Shown here one piece after another: positions 17,034 to 25,201 of a stretch of 64,000 nt of DNA. This stretch comes from an uncultured Rothia sp. GTDB taxonomy: Bacteria > Actinomycetota > Actinomycetes > Actinomycetales > Micrococcaceae. The position numbers and the translations under genes were made by a program. Below the pieces are notes generated by a model. It was not told where the DNA came from. It saw nothing but the letters and a program-made list of their open reading frames with translations, and made no database searches. Where the stretch lies: assembly GCA_946222285.1 (NCBI GenBank), contig CAMIIP010000004.1:80337-144336 (forward strand), given 5' to 3'. Every line of letters starts with the position of its first letter. Within the stretch, counting starts at the first letter, position 1.

Positions 17034-18006
17034 TGGTGTGTAGTCTATTTTCTGCCTGGTCGAAGGCTATGTTGGCTGGTGATTCAAAGACTTCTTCGGT
17101 AACTTCAATGCCTTGAGTAAACTCTGGAAATTGTTGAGAGACTTGTTTGCCTAGTTCAGTATCTGCGTTATGGAATGCTGGGAGGCAGTGCATAAATTTT
17201 ACCCGTGGGTTTCCTGATGCTTCCATGAGCTCTTGGTTGACTTGAAAAGTCCTGAGAAGGTTGATGCGTTCTTCCCAGCTCTCTAGGGGTTCTCCCATAG
17301 AGACCCAGACATCGGTGTGAATAAAGTCTACGTTTTTGACGGCTTCTTGGGGATTTTCGGTGATGGTGATTTTGCCGCCGGAGTGTTGAGCCCATTGCTG
17401 ACATTCCTGCACAAAATTTTCTTCGGGTTGCAAGGGCTTGGGGGCGCCAATACGAACGTCCATGCCTAGTTTTGCGCCGATGAGTAGTAAGGATCTCCCT
17501 ATGTTGTAGCGGGCATCTCCAACATAGGCATAGCTAATATTGCGGAGGGGTTTGTCTGAATGCTCGCTCATAGTGAGGGTATCTGCCAACAATTGGGTGG
17601 GGTGAAATTTATCTGTTAAGCCGTTGAATACGGGTACTCCGGCAAACTGTGCTAACTCTTCTAACGCTTCTTGTGTATATCCGCGGTATTCGATGGCATC
17701 GTAGATGCGGCCTAAGACTCTGGCCGTATCTTTCATTGAATCTTTATGTCCAATCTGTGAAGAATTGGGGTCTATATATGTAACATTTGCTCCTTGGTCA
17801 TAAGCGGCAACTTCGAAAGAGCAGCGGGTACGGGTAGAGGTTTTTTCGAAGATCAGAGCAATATTGAGACCTGTTAAGGTTTTGATTTCGTTGCCTGAAT
17901 ACTTAGCTCTCTTGAGCTCACGGGCTAGGTCGAGGAGTAGGTGAATTTCTTTTTCTGAATGGTGAGCAAGAGAGAGTAAATTGCGGTTGTGTAGGTTGTA
18001 CGGCAT
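16999..18006 (-). CDS. argF: Ornithine carbamoyltransferase (ArcB/long ArgF type)
   Basis: A 335-residue enzyme joining or splitting citrulline and ornithine plus carbamoyl phosphate. STRTR (residues 57-61), HPTQ (135-138), VWVSMGE and HCLPAFHN are the carbamoyl-phosphate and ornithine sites. The wording of the N-terminal half (IFEKTSTRTR, SQIGHKDSMKDTARVLGR, GLTDKFHPTQ) is that of the catabolic ArcB / enterobacterial ArgF subfamily, not the shorter actinobacterial ArgF. ATG 18006 has AGGA 9 bases upstream; a TTG three codons earlier is too close to it. Three sampled 60-base blocks total 76 of 180 G+C, well below neighbours. No arginine deiminase or arginine-biosynthesis gene is adjacent, so direction is undecided. 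Confidence 0.92.
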   Translation of the reverse strand: MPYNLHNRNLLSLAHHSEKEIHLLLDLARELKRAKYSGNEIKTLTGLNIALIFEKTSTRTRCSFEVAAYDQGANVTYIDPNSSQIGHKDSMKDTARVLGRIYDAIEYRGYTQEALEELAQFAGVPVFNGLTDKFHPTQLLADTLTMSEHSDKPLRNISYAYVGDARYNIGRSLLLIGAKLGMDVRIGAPKPLQPEENFVQECQQWAQHSGGKITITENPQEAVKNVDFIHTDVWVSMGEPLESWEERINLLRTFQVNQELMEASGNPRVKFMHCLPAFHNADTELGKQVSQQFPEFTQGIEVTEEVFESPANIAFDQAENRLHTIKAVLVSSLAR

Positions 18007-18254
18007 TGAAGTCAATCCTGTAGCTTTCGTTATGTAAATATATACAGTATATAGATTATTTATAAATTTTCTTCGTGTCTAAAATAGGTACTTTCTACCC
18101 GCTGGTTATCTGGTGGGAATTTGTGAATTTCTGTGTGCTTATGTGGGATTTTTGGTAAAATATGGGACGGAAGAGGCTCTCGTGGTTGCGATCAGCAATC
18201 GTTTGCGAGTTATCAAAAGCCAAACTCTTTTTTGCTTCTAAGGAGCGTTTATAA
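18007..18254. promoter_or_regulatory. Divergent promoter region between the carbamoyltransferase and eno, with TA-rich inverted repeat
   Basis: A 248-base gap. TATATACAGTATATA (18039-18053) is an inverted repeat around one central base, 33 bases upstream of the carbamoyltransferase start; it resembles a repressor site such as an ArgR box, but no consensus match can be claimed. On the minus strand it also contains a TATACT hexamer. Near eno, TAAAAT (about 18156) may be a -10 element, and AAGGAG at 18239 is the ribosome site. Confidence 0.4.
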
Positions 18255-19532
18255 ATGTCTGAAATCATCTCAGTACATGCACGTCAGATTCTTGATTCCC
18301 GCGGCAATCCCACTGTTGAAGTTGAGGTTTTGCTGGACGACGGCGCACTCGGCACCGCCGCTGTTCCCTCGGGGGCTTCCACCGGTGAGTGGGAGGCCGT
18401 AGAGCGCCGCGATGGCAACAAGAAGGTTTACCAGGGCAAGGGCGTTGAAGACGCAGTTCAGGCTGTTGTTGAAGAAATCGCCGAAGAAATCATTGGCATT
18501 GACGCAATCGATCAGCGCCTCGTTGACTCCACCATGATTAAGCTTGACGGCACCAACAACAAGGGCAAGATCGGCGCTAACGCTATCTTGGGTGTTTCGC
18601 TGGCAACCGCTAAGGCAGCCGCTGAGTCTTCGGCTCTGCCCCTTTACCGCTACCTCGGCGGTCCTAACGCGCACGTCCTTCCCGTGCCGATGATGAACAT
18701 TCTCAACGGTGGCTCACACGCTGATTCCAACGTTGATATTCAGGAGTTCATGATCGCTCCCATCGGTTTTGACACCTACTCAGAGGCGCTTCGCGCTGGC
18801 GTTGAGGTTTACCACAACCTCAAGTCTGTTCTGCACGATCGCGGCCTTTCTACAGGTCTTGGCGATGAAGGTGGTTTCGCACCTAACCTTGAATCAAACG
18901 CCGCTGCACTTGACCTCATTATCGAGGCTATCGAGAAGGCTGGTTACAAGCCCGGCGAAGAAATCGCTTTGGCACTTGACGTTGCGTCCTCTGAGTTCTT
19001 CAAGGACAGCGCTTACGAGTTCGAAGGTCAGAAGAAGACTGCCGATGAGATGTCCAAGTACTACGAAGACCTCGTAGCTAAGTACCCACTGGTTTCCATC
19101 GAGGATCCCCTCGATGAGAACGACTGGGATGGCTACAAGACCCTGACCGCAGCTATTGGCGATAAGGTTCAGATTGTGGGCGATGACCTCTTCGTCACCA
19201 ACCCCGAGCGTCTTGCCAAGGGCATCGAAATGGGCGTTGCTAACGCACTGCTCGTGAAGGTAAACCAGATTGGTTCTTTGACCGAAACCTTCGACGCTAT
19301 GCAGATGGCGCAGCGCAACGAGTACCGTTGCATGGTTTCCCACCGTTCCGGTGAGACCGAAGACGTTACTATCGCCGATCTTGCTGTAGCAACCAACGCA
19401 GGTCAGATTAAAACCGGCGCGCCGGCTCGTTCAGAGCGTGTTGCTAAGTACAACCAGCTTCTGCGTATCGAAGAAGAGCTGGGCGAGGCAGCGGTTTACG
19501 CTGGTAAGTCCGCTTTCCCTCGCTTCAAGTAA
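18255..19532 (+). CDS. eno: Enolase
   Basis: A 425-residue glycolytic enzyme that interconverts 2-phosphoglycerate and phosphoenolpyruvate. SRGNPTVEVEV near the N-terminus, the metal-binding D-E-N segments (SIEDPLDENDWDG), LLVKVNQIGSLTET and the SHRSGETEDVTIADLAV signature are all intact. ATG 18255 follows AAGGAG by about 10 bases. Codon use is strongly biased and GC-rich, as expected for an abundant protein. Two hairpins follow its stop. Confidence 0.97.
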   Translation: MSEIISVHARQILDSRGNPTVEVEVLLDDGALGTAAVPSGASTGEWEAVERRDGNKKVYQGKGVEDAVQAVVEEIAEEIIGIDAIDQRLVDSTMIKLDGTNNKGKIGANAILGVSLATAKAAAESSALPLYRYLGGPNAHVLPVPMMNILNGGSHADSNVDIQEFMIAPIGFDTYSEALRAGVEVYHNLKSVLHDRGLSTGLGDEGGFAPNLESNAAALDLIIEAIEKAGYKPGEEIALALDVASSEFFKDSAYEFEGQKKTADEMSKYYEDLVAKYPLVSIEDPLDENDWDGYKTLTAAIGDKVQIVGDDLFVTNPERLAKGIEMGVANALLVKVNQIGSLTETFDAMQMAQRNEYRCMVSHRSGETEDVTIADLAVATNAGQIKTGAPARSERVAKYNQLLRIEEELGEAAVYAGKSAFPRFK

Positions 19533-19536
19533 GCGT

Positions 19537-19604
19537 CTATCTCACCGCTTCCCGGTGAGATAGTAACGGTTGCCTCCGACTCTCAGAGCCGGAGGCAACT
19601 TTTA
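19537..19604 (+). terminator. Double terminator after eno
   Basis: Two hairpins in tandem. The first is an 11-bp stem (CTATCTCACCG with CGGTGAGATAG, 19537-19563). The second is a 10-bp stem (GTTGCCTCCG with CGGAGGCAAC, 19569-19599) followed by TTTT. Confidence 0.88.
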
Positions 19605-19699
19605 TATGAGCGTGTACTTGATGAGAAGCGGGTAGAATCTAGGTGAATTGTGGTCAGTCTTAGCTGGCAGAAGAAGATACTGGCATGAGGAGGAACCTA

Positions 19700-20245
19700 G
19701 TGGCTGAGAAAAAAAGACGCGGACGGTCACTGGCGAGCTTTTTTGGTAATAGTCAGCAGTCATCTGCTTCGGCTCAGGGAACTCCCGTAGCTGCCCATGT
19801 TTTCTCGGGTAGATTTATTATTGCCCTGATTATTCTGCTCTTTATTGCTTTCGCCGCCTATGCGCCGGTCTCTACCTTCGTGAAACAGCAAGCAGAAATT
19901 AACCAGGTCAAGAACCATATTTCAAGTCTAGAAGCTGAAAACCAAGACTTGCAGACTCAATTGAGCTGGTGGAAAGACGACAACTTCGTCAAACAGCAGG
20001 CTAAGAGCCGTCTCTACTACGTTAGCGAGGGCGAAACTCCCTATCTGGTCGTAGGAACAGACTTTACTTCTAACCTTGCTGACGATACATCAGCTCAGGC
20101 ACAAACAGCACCCGAGGATTCTTGGACTCAGGGTCTATTGGAGTCCTTCCAAACGGCAGCATTAGAGGAGCAAGCCTCTTCGCAAACCAATCCTTCTGAG
20201 ACTCCTAGCTCTCCGCCGTCATCCTCAGAAAAAACTGCAGAATAA
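19700..20245 (+). CDS. DivIC/FtsB-like septum formation initiator
   Basis: A 181-residue single-pass division protein. A basic cytoplasmic N-terminus (AEKKRRGRS) is followed by one membrane helix (about residues 38-58) and then a coiled-coil stretch (QAEINQVKNHISSLEAENQDL). The short conserved W-W-K-D-D-N-F-V-K-Q-Q-A-K-S-R-L-Y-Y segment follows. The C-terminal 60 residues are low-complexity Ser/Thr/Gln. GTG 19700 lies 6 bases after AGGAGG; the ATG at 19685 would put that site inside the gene. It precedes DUF501 and ppx, the usual actinobacterial order after eno. Confidence 0.9.
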   Translation: MAEKKRRGRSLASFFGNSQQSSASAQGTPVAAHVFSGRFIIALIILLFIAFAAYAPVSTFVKQQAEINQVKNHISSLEAENQDLQTQLSWWKDDNFVKQQAKSRLYYVSEGETPYLVVGTDFTSNLADDTSAQAQTAPEDSWTQGLLESFQTAALEEQASSQTNPSETPSSPPSSSEKTAE

Positions 20246-20314
20246 TGCAATAATCTGCCTTTCAACATCTATATCTGTGGCACTCGATATGCCGAATTAC
20301 TGTCTAAGGAAAAA

Positions 20315-20914
20315 ATGAGCACTCAACGTACTCCCGGTGGCTTTGGCGTCACCCATGAAACTCTCGAACCTACCGCGTTAGATCTTCATGTTCTTTCGCA
20401 ACAGCTAGGGCGTAAGGTACGAGATGTTGCGGAAATTCCGGCTCGGTGCATCTGCGGAAATCCTTTGGTTGCTGCCACTGCGCCAAGACTTTCTAACGGC
20501 TCGCCTTTTCCTACGGTCTTTTATCTTGCTCACCCTGCTGTCACTGCCGCCGCTAGTCGCTTTGAGGCTGAGGGAAAGATGTATGAGATGACAGACAGCA
20601 TTGCTGAAAACCCCGAACTGGCTGAACAGTATCACGCTGCACACGAGAATTACATGGCAGAACGCGAACGTATCAGAGCGCAAACCCATACCGCTGAAGT
20701 ACCAGAGATTGAGGGAATTTCAGCCGGAGGTATGCCTACCCGAGTGAAATGTCTGCACGCTGTACTTGGACATACCCTGTCGGTGGGGCGCGGAATCAAC
20801 CCCTTTGGGGATCAGACTCTTGATTTGATAGCCGAATACTGGATTCCGGAGCAGTGCGCTTGCGATCCTGCATGGCGCCAGTCTTTCGAATCTTCCCAAG
20901 CAACCGACTCCTAA
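20315..20914 (+). CDS. DUF501 family protein
   Basis: A 199-residue soluble protein of a family I know from actinobacteria between divIC and ppx; its biochemical role is not established. Conserved blocks are visible: a start DLHVLSQQLGRKVRDV, IPARCICGNPLV, PTVFYLAHPAVTAAASRFEAEG, RVKCLHAVLGHTLSVGRGINPFGD and a final C-A-C. The paired cysteines and histidine (CxC, K-C-L-H) could bind metal, but that is inference. ATG 20315 follows TAAGGA. Its place in a division/polyphosphate cluster is the only functional hint. Confidence 0.88.
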   Translation: MSTQRTPGGFGVTHETLEPTALDLHVLSQQLGRKVRDVAEIPARCICGNPLVAATAPRLSNGSPFPTVFYLAHPAVTAAASRFEAEGKMYEMTDSIAENPELAEQYHAAHENYMAERERIRAQTHTAEVPEIEGISAGGMPTRVKCLHAVLGHTLSVGRGINPFGDQTLDLIAEYWIPEQCACDPAWRQSFESSQATDS

Positions 20915-20950
20915 TTTCACTCCACGCCTGCTAAGAGACCGAGGTAAACC

Positions 20951-21907
20951 GTGCGTATTGCTGCCATTGACTGCGGAACGAATTCCATTCGTTTGCTCAT
21001 CGCCGAAACACAAGAGAGTCATCAGGGGAAGAAACTTGTTGATCTGGAGCGTGTGATGAAGATTGTGCGGCTGGGGGAGGGAGTAGATTACAGCGGCGAA
21101 TTTTCTCAAGCTGCCTTAGAGCGAACCTTTGCTGCGGCTCGCGAATACGCTGATCTCATCAAAAAATATGAGGTGGAGAAGGTACGATTTGGGGCGACGA
21201 GCGCAACACGGGACGCCGCTAACCGACTAGCTTTCCTTGATGGGATTGAAGAAATCGTGGGTGTGCGTCCCGAGGTGATTGATGGTGAAGAAGAAGCAGC
21301 GCTCTCTTTTGCCGGTGCAGCATCTGCAGTGAATATTTCTGATCAACTGACGGTAGTGGTGGATCTAGGCGGCGGTTCTACCGAATTTGTGGTGGGCAAC
21401 CGCGAAGGCTTAATTGCCGCTCGTTCTATGAACATCGGTTGTGTACGGCTGACCGAACGTTACAGTGTGTCTTCTCCTCTCACCGAGCAGCAGAAAACGC
21501 AGATACTCCGGGATGTAGATCAGGCTATCGACGAAGCGGCACAAACGGTTGATTTTACTCAGGCTGAGCGGCTCATCGGCGTTGCGGGAACGGTTACTAC
21601 AGTCACCGCAAATGCGCTGAAACTTAACACCTATGATTCGCAGGTTATCAACGCCACTGAGCTGAGCCTAGAAGAGATTTCAGAATCGGCTCTACAACTG
21701 TATTCGATGAGTGCCCAAGAACGTGCGGGCTTGGGCTTTATGCACCCGGGACGTATTGACGTGATTGGCACGGGTGCTTTGATTTGGGCTCGTATAGTTG
21801 AACGCCTGTCTGAAATCAGCGGCGGTAAAATCACCGGTGCTATTGCCAGTGAATTCGATATTCTAGACGGTCTAGCACTTTCGCTTACGCAGACCCAACC
21901 TAGCTAA
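20951..21907 (+). CDS. ppx: Exopolyphosphatase / Ppx-GppA family phosphatase
   Basis: A 318-residue member of the actin-like ATPase superfamily that removes phosphate from polyphosphate or pppGpp. It holds both phosphate loops: IDCGTNSIRLLIAE (residues 6-19) and VVDLGGGSTEFVVG (about 137-150), plus GVAGTVTTVTA. It has only the short two-lobed core, with no C-terminal HD-like domain, as is normal for actinobacterial Ppx1/Ppx2. GTG 20951 follows GAGG. The subtilase starts 25 bases after its stop. Confidence 0.92.
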   Translation: MRIAAIDCGTNSIRLLIAETQESHQGKKLVDLERVMKIVRLGEGVDYSGEFSQAALERTFAAAREYADLIKKYEVEKVRFGATSATRDAANRLAFLDGIEEIVGVRPEVIDGEEEAALSFAGAASAVNISDQLTVVVDLGGGSTEFVVGNREGLIAARSMNIGCVRLTERYSVSSPLTEQQKTQILRDVDQAIDEAAQTVDFTQAERLIGVAGTVTTVTANALKLNTYDSQVINATELSLEEISESALQLYSMSAQERAGLGFMHPGRIDVIGTGALIWARIVERLSEISGGKITGAIASEFDILDGLALSLTQTQPS

Positions 21908-21932
21908 ATTTATTCACTTTTCCTGAATAAAC

Positions 21933-23300
21933 ATGAATAAACGGCTTTCTTTCTTCTCTTTTCGTGCTCTAGCTACCGTGTTGGTTGGGCTTTTTCTATT
22001 GGCAGGGTTTCTTCCCGCTTTGCCGGCAGAGGCACTTCCTGCTCCCACCCTACGGTCATCAACTTCTGCTTTAGAAGCGTCTAAAGGAGATTCAACGCGC
22101 GCTCGCGAGTATTGGTTAACCGACTATAACTTTGACAAAGTCTGGAAAGAATCGACCGGAAAAGGTGTAACTGTTGCTGTGATCGATACGGGCGTGGATG
22201 CCAGTCATCAGGATCTTAAAAACAATGTGCTTAAGGGTTGGGATGCTTCGGGAAACGGGAACAAAAACGGCTGGGAAGGGATCGGTGTGGAGCCCGAGCA
22301 CGGAACCTTAGTTGCCTCGATTATTGCTGGACACGGGCATGAGGACGGCGGCAGCACGGGCAATTCGTCGTGGCCCGGAAAGCCTGCGGGAATAGTGGGG
22401 GTGGCTCCTGAGGCTAAAATATTGCCCATTTCTTTAGAGATTGGCGCATCCGAAACTGCTATCCATAAATCTATTGATGAGCAGATTCCTCAAGCGGTGC
22501 GGTACGCGGTTGATCACGGTGCAGACATTATTAATCTCTCGGTTGGTTCAAATAAGACGAGCTGGCCACAAAGTTGGGATTCAGCTTTTGCTTATGCTGA
22601 GGAGAAGGGTGTGCTGGTTGTGGCGGCTGCGGGCAATAGAGGATCTGGTCTTACCCAGGTGGGGGCGCCAGCTACTATTCCCGGTGTGCTGACCGTGGGT
22701 GGGGTGGATAGTCGCCGTCAAGATTCATGGTCTTCATCATCTCAAGGAATTTCAATTGCGGTGGTTGCCCCCAGTGAAGAGTTGATCGGTGCTATCCCCG
22801 CTAATAAATATGCGCTGTGGTCCGGAACCTCTGGTTCTGCTCCTATGGTGAGTGCTTTGGCCGCTCTAATTAAATCTCAGCATCCCGAGCTCACCTCAGC
22901 GCAAATTATCCAGCGCATCATTGACTCTGCCGATGATGCAGGGGAGCCGGGGCGAGATCCTATCTTTGGATACGGGATTATTAATCCGGAAAAAACACTC
23001 TCTGCCCATACCACTGACGATACCGAACAGAATCCGTTAGGCTCCATGCTGGAATGGATTTCTGTTCATCGTAAGCACACCCTAGAGCCTGAAAGTCAGG
23101 TTAGCGAAACGCCGGTGCACAGGGCGGGGGAGCAGCTGAATGATGTTGCGGCGCCCACTCCTGCGCGTCCTGCAGAAGATTCAGGAATCCTGCTTTTTAT
23201 CGTTTTGGGCGGGTTTGCTTTCTGGGTGCTCATTATTACTGCCGGGACGATTTATCGTCTAAAAAACGTGGGCAGGTCTACTCGCCGTCCCCTAAAATAA
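21933..23300 (+). CDS. Secreted, membrane-anchored subtilisin-like (mycosin-type) serine protease
   Basis: A 455-residue S8 protease. A signal peptide covers residues 1-32 (hydrophobic, ending ALPAEALPA). The catalytic triad is complete: Asp in VIDTGVD (about 87), His in EHGTLVASI (about 124) and Ser in SGTSGSAPM (about 305), with oxyanion Asn in AAAGNRG. A 60-residue polar stalk leads to a C-terminal membrane helix (ILLFIVLGGFAFWVLIITAG) and a basic tail. This is the layout of mycosins of type VII secretion, but no ESX gene is near, so its substrate is unknown. ATG 21933 has no strong ribosome site. Confidence 0.92.
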   Translation: MNKRLSFFSFRALATVLVGLFLLAGFLPALPAEALPAPTLRSSTSALEASKGDSTRAREYWLTDYNFDKVWKESTGKGVTVAVIDTGVDASHQDLKNNVLKGWDASGNGNKNGWEGIGVEPEHGTLVASIIAGHGHEDGGSTGNSSWPGKPAGIVGVAPEAKILPISLEIGASETAIHKSIDEQIPQAVRYAVDHGADIINLSVGSNKTSWPQSWDSAFAYAEEKGVLVVAAAGNRGSGLTQVGAPATIPGVLTVGGVDSRRQDSWSSSSQGISIAVVAPSEELIGAIPANKYALWSGTSGSAPMVSALAALIKSQHPELTSAQIIQRIIDSADDAGEPGRDPIFGYGIINPEKTLSAHTTDDTEQNPLGSMLEWISVHRKHTLEPESQVSETPVHRAGEQLNDVAAPTPARPAEDSGILLFIVLGGFAFWVLIITAGTIYRLKNVGRSTRRPLK

Positions 23301-23530
23301 ATTTTTCTGCCCTTACCGGGTGAAATTTACATAAAACAAGGCGTTATTTCTGCGGGCCATATGTACTTTTTTCCCTCTGAAAGTGGCAAGATAGCCTGTG
23401 AGCAAATGTACTCGTCTGTTCCGAACTCGTCCCTATGATAAAAGGTGTTACTTTTAAAGGAAACATATTCGGTGCAGATACGGTGTGTGCAGGTTCAAGC
23501 ACCACCGCTCAGACAAGGAAGTAGCAAAAT

Positions 23531-24916
23531 ATGGCATTTACCAAATTGGCTCAGGATCGCCCACGCGTTCTTATCGTCGGTGGCGGCTACGTGGGCTTCA
23601 CCGTAGCGCAGAAAATTCAGAAGGCTGTTAAAGAAACCGGCGGCGTTGTTACTATCGTTGATCCCAATCCTTACATGACCTACCAGCCTTTCCTGCCCGA
23701 AGTTGCTGCCGGTTCTATGGAGGGTCGTAACGCTACCGTTCCTTTGCGCCAGCACCTGCGCGATTCCGAAATCGTCGGTGGTCGTATCACTAAGATTAAC
23801 CATGCGAGCAAAACCGCTATCGTTGAGCCGATCGATGCCGGTGAACCTTTCGAGATTACCTACGATGAGATTGTCCTAGGCGCAGGTGCTGTTACTCGTG
23901 CTTTCCCTATTCCCGGTTTGGCTGAAGTGGCCATCGGCATGAAGTCCATCGAAGAAGCAGTTGCCGTTCATAACTGGATTCTTGAGCGTATTGAAGTTGC
24001 TTCTTTAGAGGATAATGAAGATGCTCGACGTCGCGCGCTTACTTTCGTTATTGTCGGCGGCGGTTTCGCAGGTATCGAAACCATTGCAGAACTTGAAGAC
24101 ATGGCACGCACCGCTGTGAAGCGTAACGATCGGTTGCGTGTTTCTGATTTGCGTTTCGTCTTGGTTGAGGCTGCTCCTCGTATTATGCCCGAGGTGCCCG
24201 CAGACCGTGCTGAGAAGGTGGTGGCTGAACTCCGCGCCCGAGGCATTGAAGTTCTGCTGAACACTTCGCTTTCAGATGCAACCGATGGTCACCTGGAACT
24301 GATTAACATGGGCGATAAGTCACCTGCTGGCGAACTCGATACCGACACTTTGATCTGGACCGCTGGCGTTGCAGCTTCTCCTATGCTCAAAGACACCGAC
24401 TTCCCCATCGACGAGCGCGGCCGTGTTCGCGTGGGTGCCGATCTTCGTGTTACCGGAGATAACGGTGTTGTTGAAGGCGCATGGGCAGCTGGTGATAACG
24501 CTGCTGTTCCTGATCTCACCGGTGGTGGAGTGGGCGGCTTCTGCGTTCCCAACGCTCAGCACGCTTCTCGCCAGGCAAGCAAGCTTGCTGAGAATCTTCT
24601 CGCAGCACGCCGCGGCGAATCCCTGACCGATTACTACCATGAGACTATCGGCGTCGTCGCTGGTTTGGGTGTAGGCAAGGGAGTTGCAAACTTCAAGGGT
24701 AAGACCATCGGCGGTCCTCTCGCGTGGCTAATGCACCGTGCTTACCACGGTTATGCTATCCCCACTGCAGAGCGCACCGCTCGTGTTCTGGGCGTTTGGG
24801 CTATGAACCAGATCTTCGGTCGTGACACCACTCCGATTCGTCATCAGCGTTCACCCCGCCGCGCTTTCCAGCTAGCAACCGGCACTGCTCCCGAAAAGAC
24901 CAAGGCTCGTCTGTAG
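23531..24916 (+). CDS. ndh: Type II NADH dehydrogenase (non-proton-pumping NADH:quinone oxidoreductase)
   Basis: A 461-residue membrane-associated flavoenzyme that passes electrons from NADH to menaquinone without pumping protons. The N-terminal FAD loop VLIVGGGYVGFTVA (about 13-26) and the NADH loop FVIVGGGFAGIETIAEL (about 165-181) are both present, as are YQPFLPEVAAG, WTAGVAASP and WAAGDNAAVPD. The C-terminal third (PLAWLMHRAYHGYAIPTAERTARV) is the amphipathic membrane-binding part. ATG 23531 follows AAGGAAG. The 230-base gap before it holds its promoter but no other clear element. Confidence 0.95.
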   Translation: MAFTKLAQDRPRVLIVGGGYVGFTVAQKIQKAVKETGGVVTIVDPNPYMTYQPFLPEVAAGSMEGRNATVPLRQHLRDSEIVGGRITKINHASKTAIVEPIDAGEPFEITYDEIVLGAGAVTRAFPIPGLAEVAIGMKSIEEAVAVHNWILERIEVASLEDNEDARRRALTFVIVGGGFAGIETIAELEDMARTAVKRNDRLRVSDLRFVLVEAAPRIMPEVPADRAEKVVAELRARGIEVLLNTSLSDATDGHLELINMGDKSPAGELDTDTLIWTAGVAASPMLKDTDFPIDERGRVRVGADLRVTGDNGVVEGAWAAGDNAAVPDLTGGGVGGFCVPNAQHASRQASKLAENLLAARRGESLTDYYHETIGVVAGLGVGKGVANFKGKTIGGPLAWLMHRAYHGYAIPTAERTARVLGVWAMNQIFGRDTTPIRHQRSPRRAFQLATGTAPEKTKARL

Positions 24917-25022
24917 TTTTCGTCTCGCATCTTTGAGACGAATTCGAAAACTGCATTCTTTCTGGTATAAATAACTAGAAAGTTTTCTGTGCTCACCGGT
25001 TATGAACGGTAAGCACAGATAA

Positions 25023-25096
25023 GCTCCCATAGCCCAATTGGCAGAGGCAGAGGACTTAAAATCCTTGTGTTCTGGGTTCGAGTCCCAGTGGGAGCA
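25023..25096 (+). tRNA. tRNA-Leu, anticodon UAA, short variable arm
   Basis: A 74-base cloverleaf. The acceptor stem GCTCCCA pairs perfectly with TGGGAGC (25089-25095), with discriminator A96. The D arm is GCC...GGC, the anticodon stem GAGGA/TCCTT with loop CTTAAAA (anticodon TAA at 25057-25059), and the T stem CTGGG/CCCAG with loop TTCGAGT. The variable region is only 5 bases (GTGTT), although leucine tRNAs normally have a long class II arm. CCA is not encoded. The anticodon would read UUA (and by wobble UUG) leucine codons. A hairpin terminator follows at 25107. Confidence 0.93.
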
Positions 25097-25106
25097 CAGA
25101 TGAAAG

Positions 25107-25136
25107 AAGACCGCATCGTGTCACGGTGCGGTCTTT
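25107..25136 (+). terminator. Hairpin terminator after tRNA-Leu
   Basis: The stem AAGACCGCA with TGCGGTCTT (9 bp) encloses an inner CGTG/CACG pairing and is followed by a short T-run. It lies 10 bases after the tRNA. Confidence 0.8.
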
Positions 25137-25201
25137 AGCCTTGCTGGAAAGTGGAGTAGGTTGGAAATATCACAGAACCTACAGATACTGATGGAGATAG
25201 C

